From: CAG-303 sp034172985
Lineage (GTDB): Bacteria; Bacillota; Clostridia; Lachnospirales; Lachnospiraceae
Direction: 5' to 3'
DNA: 64,000 nucleotides
Assembly: GCA_034172985.1 (NCBI GenBank)
Contig: JAXFDY010000189.1
Span: 15,267 to 79,266 of the forward strand
Position 1 is the stretch's first letter. Each line of letters opens with the position of its first letter. The notes beneath the pieces are model-generated. The model was not told the origin of the DNA and ran no database searches. It saw only the letters and a program-made list of their open reading frames with translations. Both the position numbers and the translations under genes were made by a program. This document shows, in pieces, positions 17,932 to 27,462 of this stretch.

Positions 17932-17939
17932 CGTATCTT

Positions 17940-19361
17940 TTAAACCGGATATGCTTTATTCTCTGTATCCGCTGCGTTTAAATCGACTTTTTCTCTCTGA
18001 GCTTTTCTGTATTTGAAGAACTCTGTAGCCACCTGTGGGAACAGTGCATAAGATAATACATCTTCATCCTGCTCTTTCCATTCAGCCATCTCAGCCTCAA
18101 TCTTAGAAAGTTCCGGCTCCAGCAAATCTGCTGGTCTGCAGGTAATCGGCTCCTTATCTCCAATAACTTTTTTCTGTACTTCTTTATTAAACGGTTTCAC
18201 AGTCTGTCCATATTCGCCGCTTAACACAGCCTTTGTTTCCTTTGTGGCAATTTTATATCTCTCACCACCAATAACATTCATTACAGCTTGTGTACCAACA
18301 ATCTGTGAAGAAGGAGTTACAAGAGGCGGTTCACCTAAATCTTTACGAACTCTTGGGATTTCTTCCAGTACTTCTTCATACTTATCTTCCGCATGCATCT
18401 CTGATAACTGAGATACCATGTTCGATAACATACCTCCAGGTACCTGGTAAAGCAGAGTCTTGATATTTACACCTAATACCTTTGGATTTAATAATCCGGA
18501 CTTTAATGCTTCCTCTCTCATTGGGCGGAAGTAATCAGCGATTTCAGCAAGAAGCTGCTGGTCAAGACCTGTATCATATGGTGTACCCTTAAATGTTTCT
18601 ACCATAACTTCTGTAGCCGGCTGGCTGGTACCAAGAGCAAATGGTGACATTGCTGTATCAATCACATCCACCCCTGCCTCTACTGCTTTTAAGTAAGTCA
18701 TAGAAGCTACACCGGAAGTATAATGTGTATGAAGCTGAATCGGAATACTAACTGTATCCTTCAAAGTTCCAATCAGTTCTGTTGCCTTATATGGAAGTAA
18801 CAGACCTGCCATATCCTTAAAGCAGATAGAGTCTGCTCCCATATCTTCAATTCTCTTGGCAATATCCTTCCAGTACTCTAAAGTATATGCGTCTCCTAAT
18901 GTATAAGATAATGCAATCTGTGCATGTGCGTTTGGATTTTCATGCTTTACGACTTTTACAGATTTTACCGCACATTCCAGATTTCTTAAATCATTTAAAC
19001 AATCGAAAATACGGATAATGTCCATTCCGTTTGCAATGGATTTCTGTACAAAATATTCTACCACGTCATCTGCATAATGACGGTATCCAAGAATATTCTG
19101 TCCTCTGAAAAGCATCTGCAGTTTTGTATTTTTAAATCCGTCACGGAGTTTTCTAAGTCTCTCCCATGGATCTTCTTTTAAGAATCTAAGTGAAGCATCA
19201 AATGTGGCACCGCCCCAGCATTCTACGGAATGATATCCAACCTTGTCCATCTTATCGACAATTGGAAGCATCTGTTCCGTTGTCATTCTTGTGGCAATCA
19301 GCGACTGATGAGCATCACGCAAGACAGTTTCTGTAATTTTAACCGGTTTTTTTTCTGCCAT
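17940..19361 (-). CDS. oadA: Oxaloacetate decarboxylase alpha / pyruvate carboxylase subunit B-type carboxyltransferase
   Basis: This subunit transfers a carboxyl group between oxaloacetate (or pyruvate) and biotin. The 473-residue protein has the HMGL-like TIM barrel (ETVLRDAHQSLIATRM, GGATFDASLRFL) with metal ligands in the Asp of VLRDAHQ and in LHTHYTSG, then the conserved PYC_OADA domain. It lacks the biotin domain that closes the Klebsiella alpha subunit; a separate 120-residue biotin protein lies upstream. It is the last gene of the five-gene cluster and is closed by a strong terminator. Confidence 0.92.
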   Translation of the reverse strand: MAEKKPVKITETVLRDAHQSLIATRMTTEQMLPIVDKMDKVGYHSVECWGGATFDASLRFLKEDPWERLRKLRDGFKNTKLQMLFRGQNILGYRHYADDVVEYFVQKSIANGMDIIRIFDCLNDLRNLECAVKSVKVVKHENPNAHAQIALSYTLGDAYTLEYWKDIAKRIEDMGADSICFKDMAGLLLPYKATELIGTLKDTVSIPIQLHTHYTSGVASMTYLKAVEAGVDVIDTAMSPFALGTSQPATEVMVETFKGTPYDTGLDQQLLAEIADYFRPMREEALKSGLLNPKVLGVNIKTLLYQVPGGMLSNMVSQLSEMHAEDKYEEVLEEIPRVRKDLGEPPLVTPSSQIVGTQAVMNVIGGERYKIATKETKAVLSGEYGQTVKPFNKEVQKKVIGDKEPITCRPADLLEPELSKIEAEMAEWKEQDEDVLSYALFPQVATEFFKYRKAQREKVDLNAADTENKAYPV

Positions 19362-19400
19362 TTCTTATTACCTCGTTTCCTTTCATATAATATTCTATTC

Positions 19401-20546
19401 CTACAGTAAGATTGCCATAAATGTTCCGGCTGCTACTGCTGTACCGATAACACCTGCAACATTCGGTCCCATGGCATGCATAAGCAGGAAATTCGTAGGA
19501 TCTGCCTCCGCGCCAACCTTCTGTGAAACTCTGGCTGCCATAGGCACTGCAGATACTCCGGCTGAACCAATCAGTGGATTAATCTTTCCACCGGATAACC
19601 TGCACATAATCTTTCCGATGATTACACCTGCAGCCGTACCACATGCAAATGCAATCAGACCCAATGCAACAATTTTCAAAGTACTCCAATTCAGGAATGC
19701 CTCTGCACTTGTACTTGCACCAACTGAAGTACCAAGTAAAATAACTACAATATACATCAATGCATTTGATGCCGTCTCTGCCAGCTGTTTTACAACACCT
19801 GATTCACGGAACAAATTACCCAGCATCAGCATACCTACTAGAGGGGCTGTGGTAGGAAGAATCATAACTACTACGATAGTAACAATGATTGGGAACAGAA
19901 TTTTCTCAAGCTTTGTAACCGGACGAAGCTGTTCCATCTTGATTTTTCTTTCCTTCTCAGTCGTGAGCAATTTCATAATCGGCGGCTGGATAATCGGCAC
20001 CAGTGACATATAAGAATATGCTGCCACCGCAATTGGTCCCATCAAATCTGTCTGTCCCAGTTTACCGGCAAGGAAAATGGATGTAGGTCCATCAGCTCCA
20101 CCGATAATGGAAATCGCTGCTGCCGCTTTATCATTGAATCCCATTGCAATTGCACCAAAATACGCAATATAAATACCAAACTGGGCTGCTGCTCCCATAA
20201 GGAAGCTCTTTGGATTTGCAATCAACGGTCCAAAGTCTGTCAGAGCACCTACTCCCAGGAAAATCAGGGAAGGTAAAATACTCCACTCATCTAAAATATA
20301 GAAATAATGCAACAAACCACCTACACCATTGGATGTCTCTTCCGGTGTTGCCATAATGTCCGGATAAATATTTACAAGTAACATTCCGAACGCAATAGGC
20401 ACAAGCAACAGTGGTTCATAACCTTTTTTAATTGCCAAATACAGGAAAATGCACGCTACCAGAATCATAACATAATTGCCCCAGGTAAGGCCAAAAAATG
20501 CTGACTGATGAATCAAATTTCCCATAACGTCTAAAACGTATTCCAT
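19401..20546 (-). CDS. oadB: Sodium-translocating decarboxylase beta subunit
   Basis: The 381-residue membrane protein has about ten hydrophobic segments and belongs to the OadB/MmdB/GcdB family. These decarboxylate carboxybiotin and export Na+. Family motifs are visible: LLHYFYILDEWSILPSLIFLGVGALTDFGPL, SIIGGADGPTSIFLAG and NPLIGSAGVSAVPMAAR, with NFLLMHAMGPNVAGVIGTA at the C-terminus. It lies between the biotin carrier and OadA. Confidence 0.95.
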   Translation of the reverse strand: MEYVLDVMGNLIHQSAFFGLTWGNYVMILVACIFLYLAIKKGYEPLLLVPIAFGMLLVNIYPDIMATPEETSNGVGGLLHYFYILDEWSILPSLIFLGVGALTDFGPLIANPKSFLMGAAAQFGIYIAYFGAIAMGFNDKAAAAISIIGGADGPTSIFLAGKLGQTDLMGPIAVAAYSYMSLVPIIQPPIMKLLTTEKERKIKMEQLRPVTKLEKILFPIIVTIVVVMILPTTAPLVGMLMLGNLFRESGVVKQLAETASNALMYIVVILLGTSVGASTSAEAFLNWSTLKIVALGLIAFACGTAAGVIIGKIMCRLSGGKINPLIGSAGVSAVPMAARVSQKVGAEADPTNFLLMHAMGPNVAGVIGTAVAAGTFMAILL

Positions 20547-20597
20547 GTCGAAACCTCCTTTAAAATATTTGTAAAACTTCTTTGACCGGTCTTACAA

Positions 20598-20960
20598 TTA
20601 GTTTAAAGTAGCTAACACTGCTCCGGCTTCTACAGATGAGCCTTCTGCTGCATCAATACTTGCAATTGTACCATCCTGTGGAGCAACAATTTCGTTTTCC
20701 ATCTTCATTGCTTCAAGAACCATGATTACCTGACCTTTTGTTACTGCTGTACCAACCGGAGCCTTCACTGAAAGAACTTTTCCAGGCATTGGTGCATTTA
20801 CCTTAACTGCTCCCTGACCACCTGCTGCCGGTGCTGCCGGTGCTGCTTTTGGTGTTGCCGGTGCTGCCTTTGGTGCAACCGGTGCTGATGGTGCAGAACC
20901 TGTCTCTTCTACTGTTACGTCATATACATTTCCATTTACTGTGATTCTATAATTCTTCAT
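20598..20960 (-). CDS. Biotin carboxyl carrier protein of the decarboxylase
   Basis: This 120-residue protein has a short N-terminal domain, an Ala/Pro-rich flexible linker (about residues 25-48) and a biotinyl domain with the attachment motif EAMKMEN, whose Lys carries biotin. The swinging linker lets biotin move between the carboxyltransferases and the OadB membrane subunit. It corresponds to MmdC/GcdC or the C-terminal domain of OadA. Confidence 0.94.
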   Translation of the reverse strand: MKNYRITVNGNVYDVTVEETGSAPSAPVAPKAAPATPKAAPAAPAAGGQGAVKVNAPMPGKVLSVKAPVGTAVTKGQVIMVLEAMKMENEIVAPQDGTIASIDAAEGSSVEAGAVLATLN

Positions 20961-20978
20961 AATTAACCAATATCCTTT

Positions 20979-21755
20979 CTAATCGAATTTTCTCTTTGAT
21001 TTGCGAATTGATCTTACAACAAATCCGTCCGATGAAGTACCTGTCGCAGCACAAATTGCCGCCGTGATAACTGCTACTAGTTCTGAGTCATCTGCAAGCT
21101 CTTCTTTTTCCTCAATCTGTGAAGTTACATTTTCAACAGAAGCAATCACCTCTGTGCCTGATGCCTTTCTCTTTGCCATTTTTTCTTCCAGCATCGGAAT
21201 ATACTTAAATAAAGAAATAATAAATGAAATCAAAATCAGAATTGCAAATACGGTAATCAATCCTATGATTGTATTTAAACCGGCATCTGCAAGTTTTTCA
21301 CCCAATGACTTAGGATGATTTTCCTCAGTGGAAAATGTGATATCTGTCGGAGTAATCTGTCCCCCTATATACATATAAGTCACTTTCATCTTAAGATTTA
21401 CATTTTCAAACTCACCGGTACATACAACGTTATATCCTTTTTTTGTTTCTTTTACTTCTGTATCCTTCAGCTCTACAAAATCACCTAACGTATCATTTTC
21501 CAGATAAGTATAGTAACTTGCTGCTGCTACCTGAAGATATCCGGTCGCATTTTCTTTATAGTATTCTGCATCATCCAATGTCATAGATGCAAATGCTGAC
21601 ATATATGACTGTGCACTCTGCTTTACAGTGTCTTCTTCTGAAGCAGTCTGTGTCAGCTGGGAATAATAATCTGAAGCATCATCTGCATAAACGGCTGATG
21701 CTGAAAAGGCAAGTATCATGCAGAAGGCAATTAAAAACTTTTTCATTTTTTTCAC
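20979..21755 (-). CDS. OadG-family subunit with extracytoplasmic domain
   Basis: The protein is about 258 residues. It has a signal peptide (KKMKKFLIAFCMILAFSASAVYA), an extracytoplasmic domain of about 120 residues, one membrane helix (about 160-185) and a cytoplasmic C-terminus ending with VITAAICAATG and a basic tail, the OadG/MmdD pattern. Simple OadG proteins are only about 85 residues, so the outer domain is an extension. It anchors the carboxyltransferase to the membrane subunit. A GTG at 21755 is chosen because AGGAGG lies 8 bases upstream. Confidence 0.82.
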   Translation of the reverse strand: MKKMKKFLIAFCMILAFSASAVYADDASDYYSQLTQTASEEDTVKQSAQSYMSAFASMTLDDAEYYKENATGYLQVAAASYYTYLENDTLGDFVELKDTEVKETKKGYNVVCTGEFENVNLKMKVTYMYIGGQITPTDITFSTEENHPKSLGEKLADAGLNTIIGLITVFAILILISFIISLFKYIPMLEEKMAKRKASGTEVIASVENVTSQIEEKEELADDSELVAVITAAICAATGTSSDGFVVRSIRKSKRKFD

Positions 21756-21767
21756 AATCGCCACCTC

Positions 21768-23219
21768 CTATACTGTTCCATGCTTCTTATATAAATTTTC
21801 CTCTTTCTTGGTATACAGCATTTCAAACGCGCCGATTACATACTTTCTTGTATCTGCCGGCTCAATAATACTGTCTACATAACCTCTTTTAGCAGCAGAT
21901 GTTGCGCTTTCCTGTAACGCTGCATATTCTGCCTTTTTCTCATTGATGAATGCAACAGAATCCTCTGCCTTTTTGATTTCATCTGCATAAATAATGCGTA
22001 CTGCCGCATCCGGATCCATTGTTCCAATCTTTGCATTTGGCCATGCATATACAATGTCAGCTCCACATGCTTTACTGTTCATTACATTATAAGCACTTCC
22101 CATAGCTTCTCCCAGTACCACATTTACCTTTGGAACCGTTGCGCTGGCATAAGCATATGTAAGTTTTGCTGCAGCCTTTGCAATCGTCTTTTCTTCTTCC
22201 ACTGTGGCGGTAAATCCTGATGCATTTGTCAGAGTAAGAACAGGAATATTGAACGCATCACAAAAAGCTACAAATTTCGCTGCTTTTTCGCATCCTGCAG
22301 TTGTAAGCACGTTTTTATATTCTGACTTTTTGTTCATTTCGTCATCATAAACAACGGTACGATTTGCCACTGCACCAACCGTCATTCCATTCAATTTCAT
22401 AAATCCTGTGACCATATCCTGTGCATACTGCTTCTTTACTTCCATAAACATGCCTGAATCGGCAAGATTCGAAAGGGCGATTGAAGTATCTTCTGCGCAA
22501 TTTGCCAAATCTTCACAAACTCTATTTAAATCATCACTGCAGTCGCTTTCCGCAAAGTCATCGTTATTCAGCGGAAGAACAGAAACTAATTGTCTAAGTT
22601 CTGCTAACACTTCTTCCTCTGTGCCGATAAAGTCAGCTACACCTGATACAGATGCCTGATACTCCGCACTGGCAGTATCACATTTCTCTGTTCTGTTTCC
22701 ATCCAGAGTATTTGGTGTATTAATAAACAATTTTCCATCATCTGCCATAAATGTAAAATCAGAAAGTGCAGCAGAGATACCCATACTGCCTCCACAAGTT
22801 CCAAATACTGCGGTGATCTGCGGTACAACACCCGATGCAGAAGCCTGCTTTGCATAAATTTCACCGACAGCATTTAATGCATCTGTCGCTTCTTCCAGTC
22901 TCAATCCGGCACAGTCTACAAGTGCAATCACTGGTGCACCCATCTTTACTGCCATATCATAAATTCTGGAAATTTTCTTTGCATGCATTTCACCAATCGT
23001 TCCACCCAGTACTGATGCATCCTGACTGTAAACGTACACCAGACTATCGTCGATTACACCATATCCCGTAATGACTCCGTCTGATGCGGAAGCATTATCC
23101 TGTAAATTAAAATCAGTGTTTCTGGCTGTTACTAAACCGCCAATTTCGACAAAGCTGTTTTCGTCAACTAAAGCATTGATTCTTGCCATTGCTGACTCTT
23201 TTGCCAAATTACTCATCAT
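21768..23219 (-). CDS. Acyl-CoA carboxyltransferase, MmdA-like
   Basis: The 483-residue protein is a crotonase-fold carboxyltransferase related to methylmalonyl-CoA decarboxylase alpha and the propionyl-CoA carboxylase beta chain. Conserved features include DGVITGYGVI, VYSQDASVLGGTIGEMHAKKI, FGTCGGSMG and VVLGEAMGSAYNVMN, the last two being oxyanion-hole loops. The substrate cannot be read from the sequence. It is first in the cluster, so the operon carries both an acyl-CoA type and an oxaloacetate/pyruvate type carboxyltransferase. A second ATG at 23216 has the better spacing to GGAGGG and may be the real start. Confidence 0.85.
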   Translation of the reverse strand: MMSNLAKESAMARINALVDENSFVEIGGLVTARNTDFNLQDNASASDGVITGYGVIDDSLVYVYSQDASVLGGTIGEMHAKKISRIYDMAVKMGAPVIALVDCAGLRLEEATDALNAVGEIYAKQASASGVVPQITAVFGTCGGSMGISAALSDFTFMADDGKLFINTPNTLDGNRTEKCDTASAEYQASVSGVADFIGTEEEVLAELRQLVSVLPLNNDDFAESDCSDDLNRVCEDLANCAEDTSIALSNLADSGMFMEVKKQYAQDMVTGFMKLNGMTVGAVANRTVVYDDEMNKKSEYKNVLTTAGCEKAAKFVAFCDAFNIPVLTLTNASGFTATVEEEKTIAKAAAKLTYAYASATVPKVNVVLGEAMGSAYNVMNSKACGADIVYAWPNAKIGTMDPDAAVRIIYADEIKKAEDSVAFINEKKAEYAALQESATSAAKRGYVDSIIEPADTRKYVIGAFEMLYTKKEENLYKKHGTV

Positions 23220-23428
23220 TCAGCCCTCCATTTAATATATTTTTAAGCAGACTATGCTTACCATAAAATTATTGTTCATATTCCGATGAATATTCACATA
23301 CATTTAATATAAAGTAATATTCAAAATTTCTGCCGATTTTAATTTTATATCTAAAATAGAAAATTGGCAAGCTGTTTTTTGTGCAATTTTACATAAAATT
23401 ACATATTTTTTTGTGAGGTAATACCCAA

Positions 23429-24679
23429 ATGTCTATTCTAAAACCATTTGCGTTTTCATCATTTATTCTAATACTGTCTCTGATTTTTTATCCCTGTCAT
23501 TCGATTCAGGGAGATGAACTGCAGCCGGAAGAACTGCACTCACTGTCTGCTTGTCTGATGGATGCAGACAGTGGCCGTATTCTCTATGAAAAAGAAGGCG
23601 ATGTTTCCCGGCCCAACGCCAGTACAACCAAGATTCTCACCTGTATCCTTGCATTGGAATATGGTAGTCCCGATGATATGGTCACAATCAGCAAATATGC
23701 TGCTTCTATGCCGGACGTCCAGCTAAATGTACAGGAAGGAGAGCAGTACCGCCTAGGGGATCTTCTGTATTCATTAATGTTAGAGTCCCACAACGATTCA
23801 GCAGTAGCTATCGCTGAACATATTGGCGGTGATGTAAAAACATTTGCAGCCATGATGAATGAGAAAGCTTTAGAGCTCGGATGTTATAACAGTCATTTTA
23901 TCACCCCGAATGGTCTGGATGCTTCGGAAACCATTGACGGAACAGAATATATTCACTGCACAACTGCTTCCGACCTATGCCGTATTATGGCATATTGTAT
24001 ACAAAACGAAGACTTTCTGAAAATTACGCAAACCCCATCCTATAGTTTTACCAACTATGTGACAGGAGATGACGGAAATATCGTGCCGGGCAGCAAAACA
24101 TATTCTGTACAGAACAAAAACGCCTTTCTTACTATGATGGATGGAGTTCTGTCCGGAAAGACAGGTTTCACTGGAAAAGCCGGATACTGCTATGTCACTG
24201 CTCTCAGACAAGATGACAGAACTTATACTGTGGCTCTTTTAGGATGCGGCTGGCCAAACAATAAAACTTATAAATGGCAGGATGCAAAGCTTCTTCTTAA
24301 CTATGGTCTTGAGCATTATACTAAAAATGATGTATTTGAATATAATAAGGTTCTCCCTTCTCTTACCGTATCCCAGGGCATCTACGATGCTTCTCTTCAA
24401 TCCGGCATTCATGCAGACAAAACACCATCGGTATCACTTTCCTACCATTCCTCTCCTCTGGTTCTTCTCACGCGAAAAGAAGATACAGTTCAGGTAGACT
24501 ATGATTTTCCTTCCAGTCTGCAGGCACCGGTACATAAAGGCGATGTGGTAGGCACGATCACTTATACTTTAAATGAAGAAGTAATTCTGAAAACCAATAT
24601 TTATGCAGATAAGAGTATTGAAAAATTCGACTTTCCCTTCTGTCTCAAAGCTATTGTACATCGCTTCTTCCTGTTTTGA
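23429..24679 (+). CDS. D-alanyl-D-alanine carboxypeptidase (class A low-weight PBP)
   Basis: This exported penicillin-binding protein trims the terminal D-Ala from peptidoglycan stem peptides. The protein has 416 residues, an N-terminal signal peptide, the catalytic S65-T-T-K68, the SHN motif and SGKTGFTGKAG. A C-terminal beta domain and a final amphipathic stretch (DFPFCLKAIVHRFFLF) probably rest on the membrane. It resembles DacF. It is a single gene with GAGGT ahead of the ATG and a terminator behind. Confidence 0.93.
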   Translation: MSILKPFAFSSFILILSLIFYPCHSIQGDELQPEELHSLSACLMDADSGRILYEKEGDVSRPNASTTKILTCILALEYGSPDDMVTISKYAASMPDVQLNVQEGEQYRLGDLLYSLMLESHNDSAVAIAEHIGGDVKTFAAMMNEKALELGCYNSHFITPNGLDASETIDGTEYIHCTTASDLCRIMAYCIQNEDFLKITQTPSYSFTNYVTGDDGNIVPGSKTYSVQNKNAFLTMMDGVLSGKTGFTGKAGYCYVTALRQDDRTYTVALLGCGWPNNKTYKWQDAKLLLNYGLEHYTKNDVFEYNKVLPSLTVSQGIYDASLQSGIHADKTPSVSLSYHSSPLVLLTRKEDTVQVDYDFPSSLQAPVHKGDVVGTITYTLNEEVILKTNIYADKSIEKFDFPFCLKAIVHRFFLF

Positions 24680-24694
24680 TCATTCCTGAAAAAA

Positions 24695-24717
24695 GACCGG
24701 TGCAAAGCGCATCGGTC
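24695..24717. terminator. Bidirectional terminator
   Basis: A 9-base stem (24695-24703 with 24709-24717, one G-T pair) around AAAGC is followed by CTTTTTC on the plus strand and by T residues on the minus strand. It lies between convergent stops at 24679 and 24725. Confidence 0.85.
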
Positions 24718-24724
24718 CTTTTTC

Positions 24725-25195
24725 TTATACTCTGTGATAACCTTTCTCCGGTTTCATCCTATTTTGTTTTTCTTTTAATGCCATGATTCTTCCTCTTAAT
24801 CCATTTTCCTCTAATTCATGAATCAGTAATTTTTCACCTTCACCTTGAAATGCAGGGCATATCTCTGCCAGTCCCAAATAAGCTGTCTTCTCATTTTCAA
24901 ATATCCGCAGTGGCCAGATACTGCACTCAAATGGTTTATGCTCTCCCAACAGGCAGCCTCGTTCTTCATCCAGGCAAGGGCACAAAAGAATCTCCGTATC
25001 TGTTTGAAAGTCATATCTGGCAATATAATTTCCATCCTTCTGCTGTAAAAATCTGTCCCTGCCGATTCCTTTTTTCTCTATCTCCTCTATCTCTTGTTCA
25101 CTGAACACAGGGGCTTCCCACACATCATTTTTTACAAAAGAGCAACAGATTCTGCAATTTGCACAAGTTTCATGTTTCAACACATTTCTAAGCAT
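24725..25195 (-). CDS. YkgJ-family cysteine cluster protein
   Basis: The 156-residue protein has the CxxCxxCC metal/Fe-S-binding pattern (CANCRICCSF), with further cysteines in CPCLDEERGC and FECSIWPL. This is the layout of the YkgJ/UPF0153 family, whose role is unproven. The ATG at 25195 has AAGGAG 8 bases upstream and nearly touches the scpB stop (25197). The longer frame into scpB is not supported. It is the last gene of the dacF-like - phosphoesterase - scpA - scpB run. Confidence 0.85.
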   Translation of the reverse strand: MLRNVLKHETCANCRICCSFVKNDVWEAPVFSEQEIEEIEKKGIGRDRFLQQKDGNYIARYDFQTDTEILLCPCLDEERGCLLGEHKPFECSIWPLRIFENEKTAYLGLAEICPAFQGEGEKLLIHELEENGLRGRIMALKEKQNRMKPEKGYHRV

Positions 25196-25196
25196 A

Positions 25197-25796
25197 CTAG
25201 TTATCTCCTTCATCCATATGTCCAATTTCCTGCTCTGCTTCCTGTTTAAATTCCGAGACCTTATCCCCATCAGGCTCCGGCAGATCGCTAATGGATGTTA
25301 CACCAAATTTTCTTAAAAATTCTTCTGTAGTGCCAAAAAGTAATGGTCTTCCCGGAGCATCCAGACGGCCAAGCTCTGTCACCAGATTATATTCAATTAA
25401 TTTATTTACCGCATGATCGCATTTTACGCCACGGATTGTTTCTATCTCAGTACGGGTAATCGGCTGTTTATAAGCAATAATTGATAAAGTTTCCAAAAGG
25501 ACATCTGTCAGGACATGTTTCTTTGGCTGACTGGCCACTTTGATGAGATAATCATAGGTTTCTCCCTTTGTACACATCTGAACTGCATTTTCCAGTTCTA
25601 CAATCTTCAGACCGTATTCTTTTCCCTCATACCGCTCCTTTAAGCCTGCGATAATCTCTCTTGTTTCCTTCTCTGTTTTATCAATAGCTGCTGCTATTTT
25701 AGTTACTTCTACCGATTCTCCCATCGTAAACAGAATAGCTTCCACAGCTCCCATAAGTTCCGGCTGTTCTTCCCATATTTTTTTCTTATCACTCAT
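25197..25796 (-). CDS. scpB: Segregation and condensation protein B
   Basis: ScpB forms the SMC-ScpAB condensin that organises the chromosome. The 199-residue protein has two winged-helix domains (AVEAILFTMGESV; ETLSIIAYKQPITRTEIETIRGV) and the closing LDAPGRPLLFGTTEEFLRKFG. It follows scpA by 15 bases, the universal order. Confidence 0.96.
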   Translation of the reverse strand: MSDKKKIWEEQPELMGAVEAILFTMGESVEVTKIAAAIDKTEKETREIIAGLKERYEGKEYGLKIVELENAVQMCTKGETYDYLIKVASQPKKHVLTDVLLETLSIIAYKQPITRTEIETIRGVKCDHAVNKLIEYNLVTELGRLDAPGRPLLFGTTEEFLRKFGVTSISDLPEPDGDKVSEFKQEAEQEIGHMDEGDN

Positions 25797-25811
25797 CTGT
25801 CTGTTCCTCTT

Positions 25812-26576
25812 CTAACTGCTCATACTTACCCTTACCGGTTTAAGCGATACAATAATATCATCAAATATTTCTTTCTGTTCTATCACAATCTCTCCCATTT
25901 TCATCAGTTCCAGAATAGCCAGAAATGAAACGATTACATGCATCTTACTATGCTGGGATTCCAGCAATTTCTTAAAGCTGAATGTTTTCTTATCTTTCAC
26001 ATAATCCCGAATAAAATTAATCTTATCCGGAAGACTTACTTCTTCTTTTTCTATATTGCGAAACTTACTTCGTATGGGATCTATTTTGTCTTCTTTCCGC
26101 TTCATGACCTGCTTAAATATCTCATTTAGTTTTATCAATGTCACTCCTGAAAGTAGCTCGTCCAGATCCACCGGCTGTTCATATTTGGCTACTTCTTTCG
26201 GTATGGTAGGTCCCTTGTACATATTTCTCTCTGCATCCAGTTCTCTGTCACGCAACTCATAAGACATATATTTATACATCTTATATTCTAAAAGTTTCTG
26301 AACAAGTTCATCCCTCGGATCTTCCTCTTCTCCATCTTCATTTATTTCTTTTGGAAGAAGCATTTTTGATTTGATATCCAGCAGAGTCGCCGCCATGACC
26401 AAAAATTCACTGACTACATCCAGGTCCTGGTGATCCATCTGATTTACATATGCCAGATACTGTTCCGTAATCTCTACAATAGGAATGTCATAAATATTCA
26501 CTTTATTTTTATCTATCAAATGCAAAAGCAAATCAAGAGGGCCTTCAAAGGCCTGTAGTTTTACAGATATTCCCAT
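25812..26576 (-). CDS. scpA: Segregation and condensation protein A (kleisin)
   Basis: ScpA bridges the SMC heads. The 254-residue protein begins VKLQAFEGPLDLLLHLIDKNKVNIYDIPI, the kleisin N-terminal domain. A charged linker and a C-terminal winged helix (VIVSFLAILELMKMGEIVIEQ) follow. It is followed at 15 bases by scpB. Confidence 0.96.
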   Translation of the reverse strand: MGISVKLQAFEGPLDLLLHLIDKNKVNIYDIPIVEITEQYLAYVNQMDHQDLDVVSEFLVMAATLLDIKSKMLLPKEINEDGEEEDPRDELVQKLLEYKMYKYMSYELRDRELDAERNMYKGPTIPKEVAKYEQPVDLDELLSGVTLIKLNEIFKQVMKRKEDKIDPIRSKFRNIEKEEVSLPDKINFIRDYVKDKKTFSFKKLLESQHSKMHVIVSFLAILELMKMGEIVIEQKEIFDDIIVSLKPVRVSMSS

Positions 26577-26593
26577 ATTTATCTCTCTTTCTT

Positions 26594-27433
26594 TTATTTT
26601 TTGTCTATCAATACCGCAACCAGCTCCGATGGATTAAACAGACGGAAATGAATGGTATGTGTCCCCGCTCCCGCCGATACAATCATGGTAGTGTTATCCT
26701 TTTTATACAAACCATATGAGTATCTGGGAAAAAAATGATAATCTGTAGAAATCACGCCTCTGATAAAGGGAAGTCTGACGATTCCACCATGATTATGTCC
26801 GGAATAGACAAAATCCGGCTTCCATTCTACATATTTTTCAAAATAATTCGGAGTATGGGCTATCAGTACTCTGATAGATTTTTCTTTTGTATCTTGAAAA
26901 ATGTCTTTTTCCGATAGACAAAATTTTTTCCTGTCTTTATAACAATCTTTTTCCAGCTCTAACCCATAGAACTGAAATTCTGTTCCTTTTAACCGACAGG
27001 TGAGTAATTCATTATTCAGAAGATGAATGTGCATTTTTTTAATTTCTCTCAAATATTGTAAAAAACGTTCATCCTCTCTTACCCTGGTTTCATGATTTCC
27101 AAAACTGTATATCACAAGACAGATATCCTGGATTTCTTTTAGAAATTCCAATGCTGTCTCTGTTATGACCCGATTTCCTTTTCCCACAATCAGATCTCCA
27201 CCAATGATGATACAATCCGGTTTTTCGTTCCGTATAGCCTCTACAAGTCTCTCATTTTTCTTTCCGAAACGATTCCCATGCAAATCGCTGATATAAATAA
27301 TTTTCACAGTTTCCTCTATCCCTGTATCCACAAATTGATATCTCTTCAGTACAAAATGATGTACTTCGTAATAGCTGATACACAGGATGATTCCAAAAAG
27401 AACTGCGACGCACAGTACGAAATAGTATATCAT
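26594..27433 (-). CDS. Membrane-anchored metallophosphoesterase
   Basis: The 279-residue protein has one N-terminal membrane helix (MIYYFVLCVAVLFGIILCIS) and a calcineurin-like domain with metal motifs YISDLHGNRFG, IIGGDLI, FGNHE, and the late HTP and GHNHGG. It resembles the YkuE group; substrates are not known. The start at 27433 is chosen because AAGGAGG stands 5 bases upstream; the longer frame to 27553 runs through repeat sequence. It lies upstream of scpA by 17 bases. Confidence 0.85.
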   Translation of the reverse strand: MIYYFVLCVAVLFGIILCISYYEVHHFVLKRYQFVDTGIEETVKIIYISDLHGNRFGKKNERLVEAIRNEKPDCIIIGGDLIVGKGNRVITETALEFLKEIQDICLVIYSFGNHETRVREDERFLQYLREIKKMHIHLLNNELLTCRLKGTEFQFYGLELEKDCYKDRKKFCLSEKDIFQDTKEKSIRVLIAHTPNYFEKYVEWKPDFVYSGHNHGGIVRLPFIRGVISTDYHFFPRYSYGLYKKDNTTMIVSAGAGTHTIHFRLFNPSELVAVLIDKK

Positions 27434-27462
27434 AAAACCTCCTTGAAGTAAAACTTTTTTGT

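Noticed and set aside
19471..20013. Open frame of 180 codons on the plus strand
   Set aside because: Antisense to oadB, whose membrane motifs are certain; it is a shadow of its codon use.
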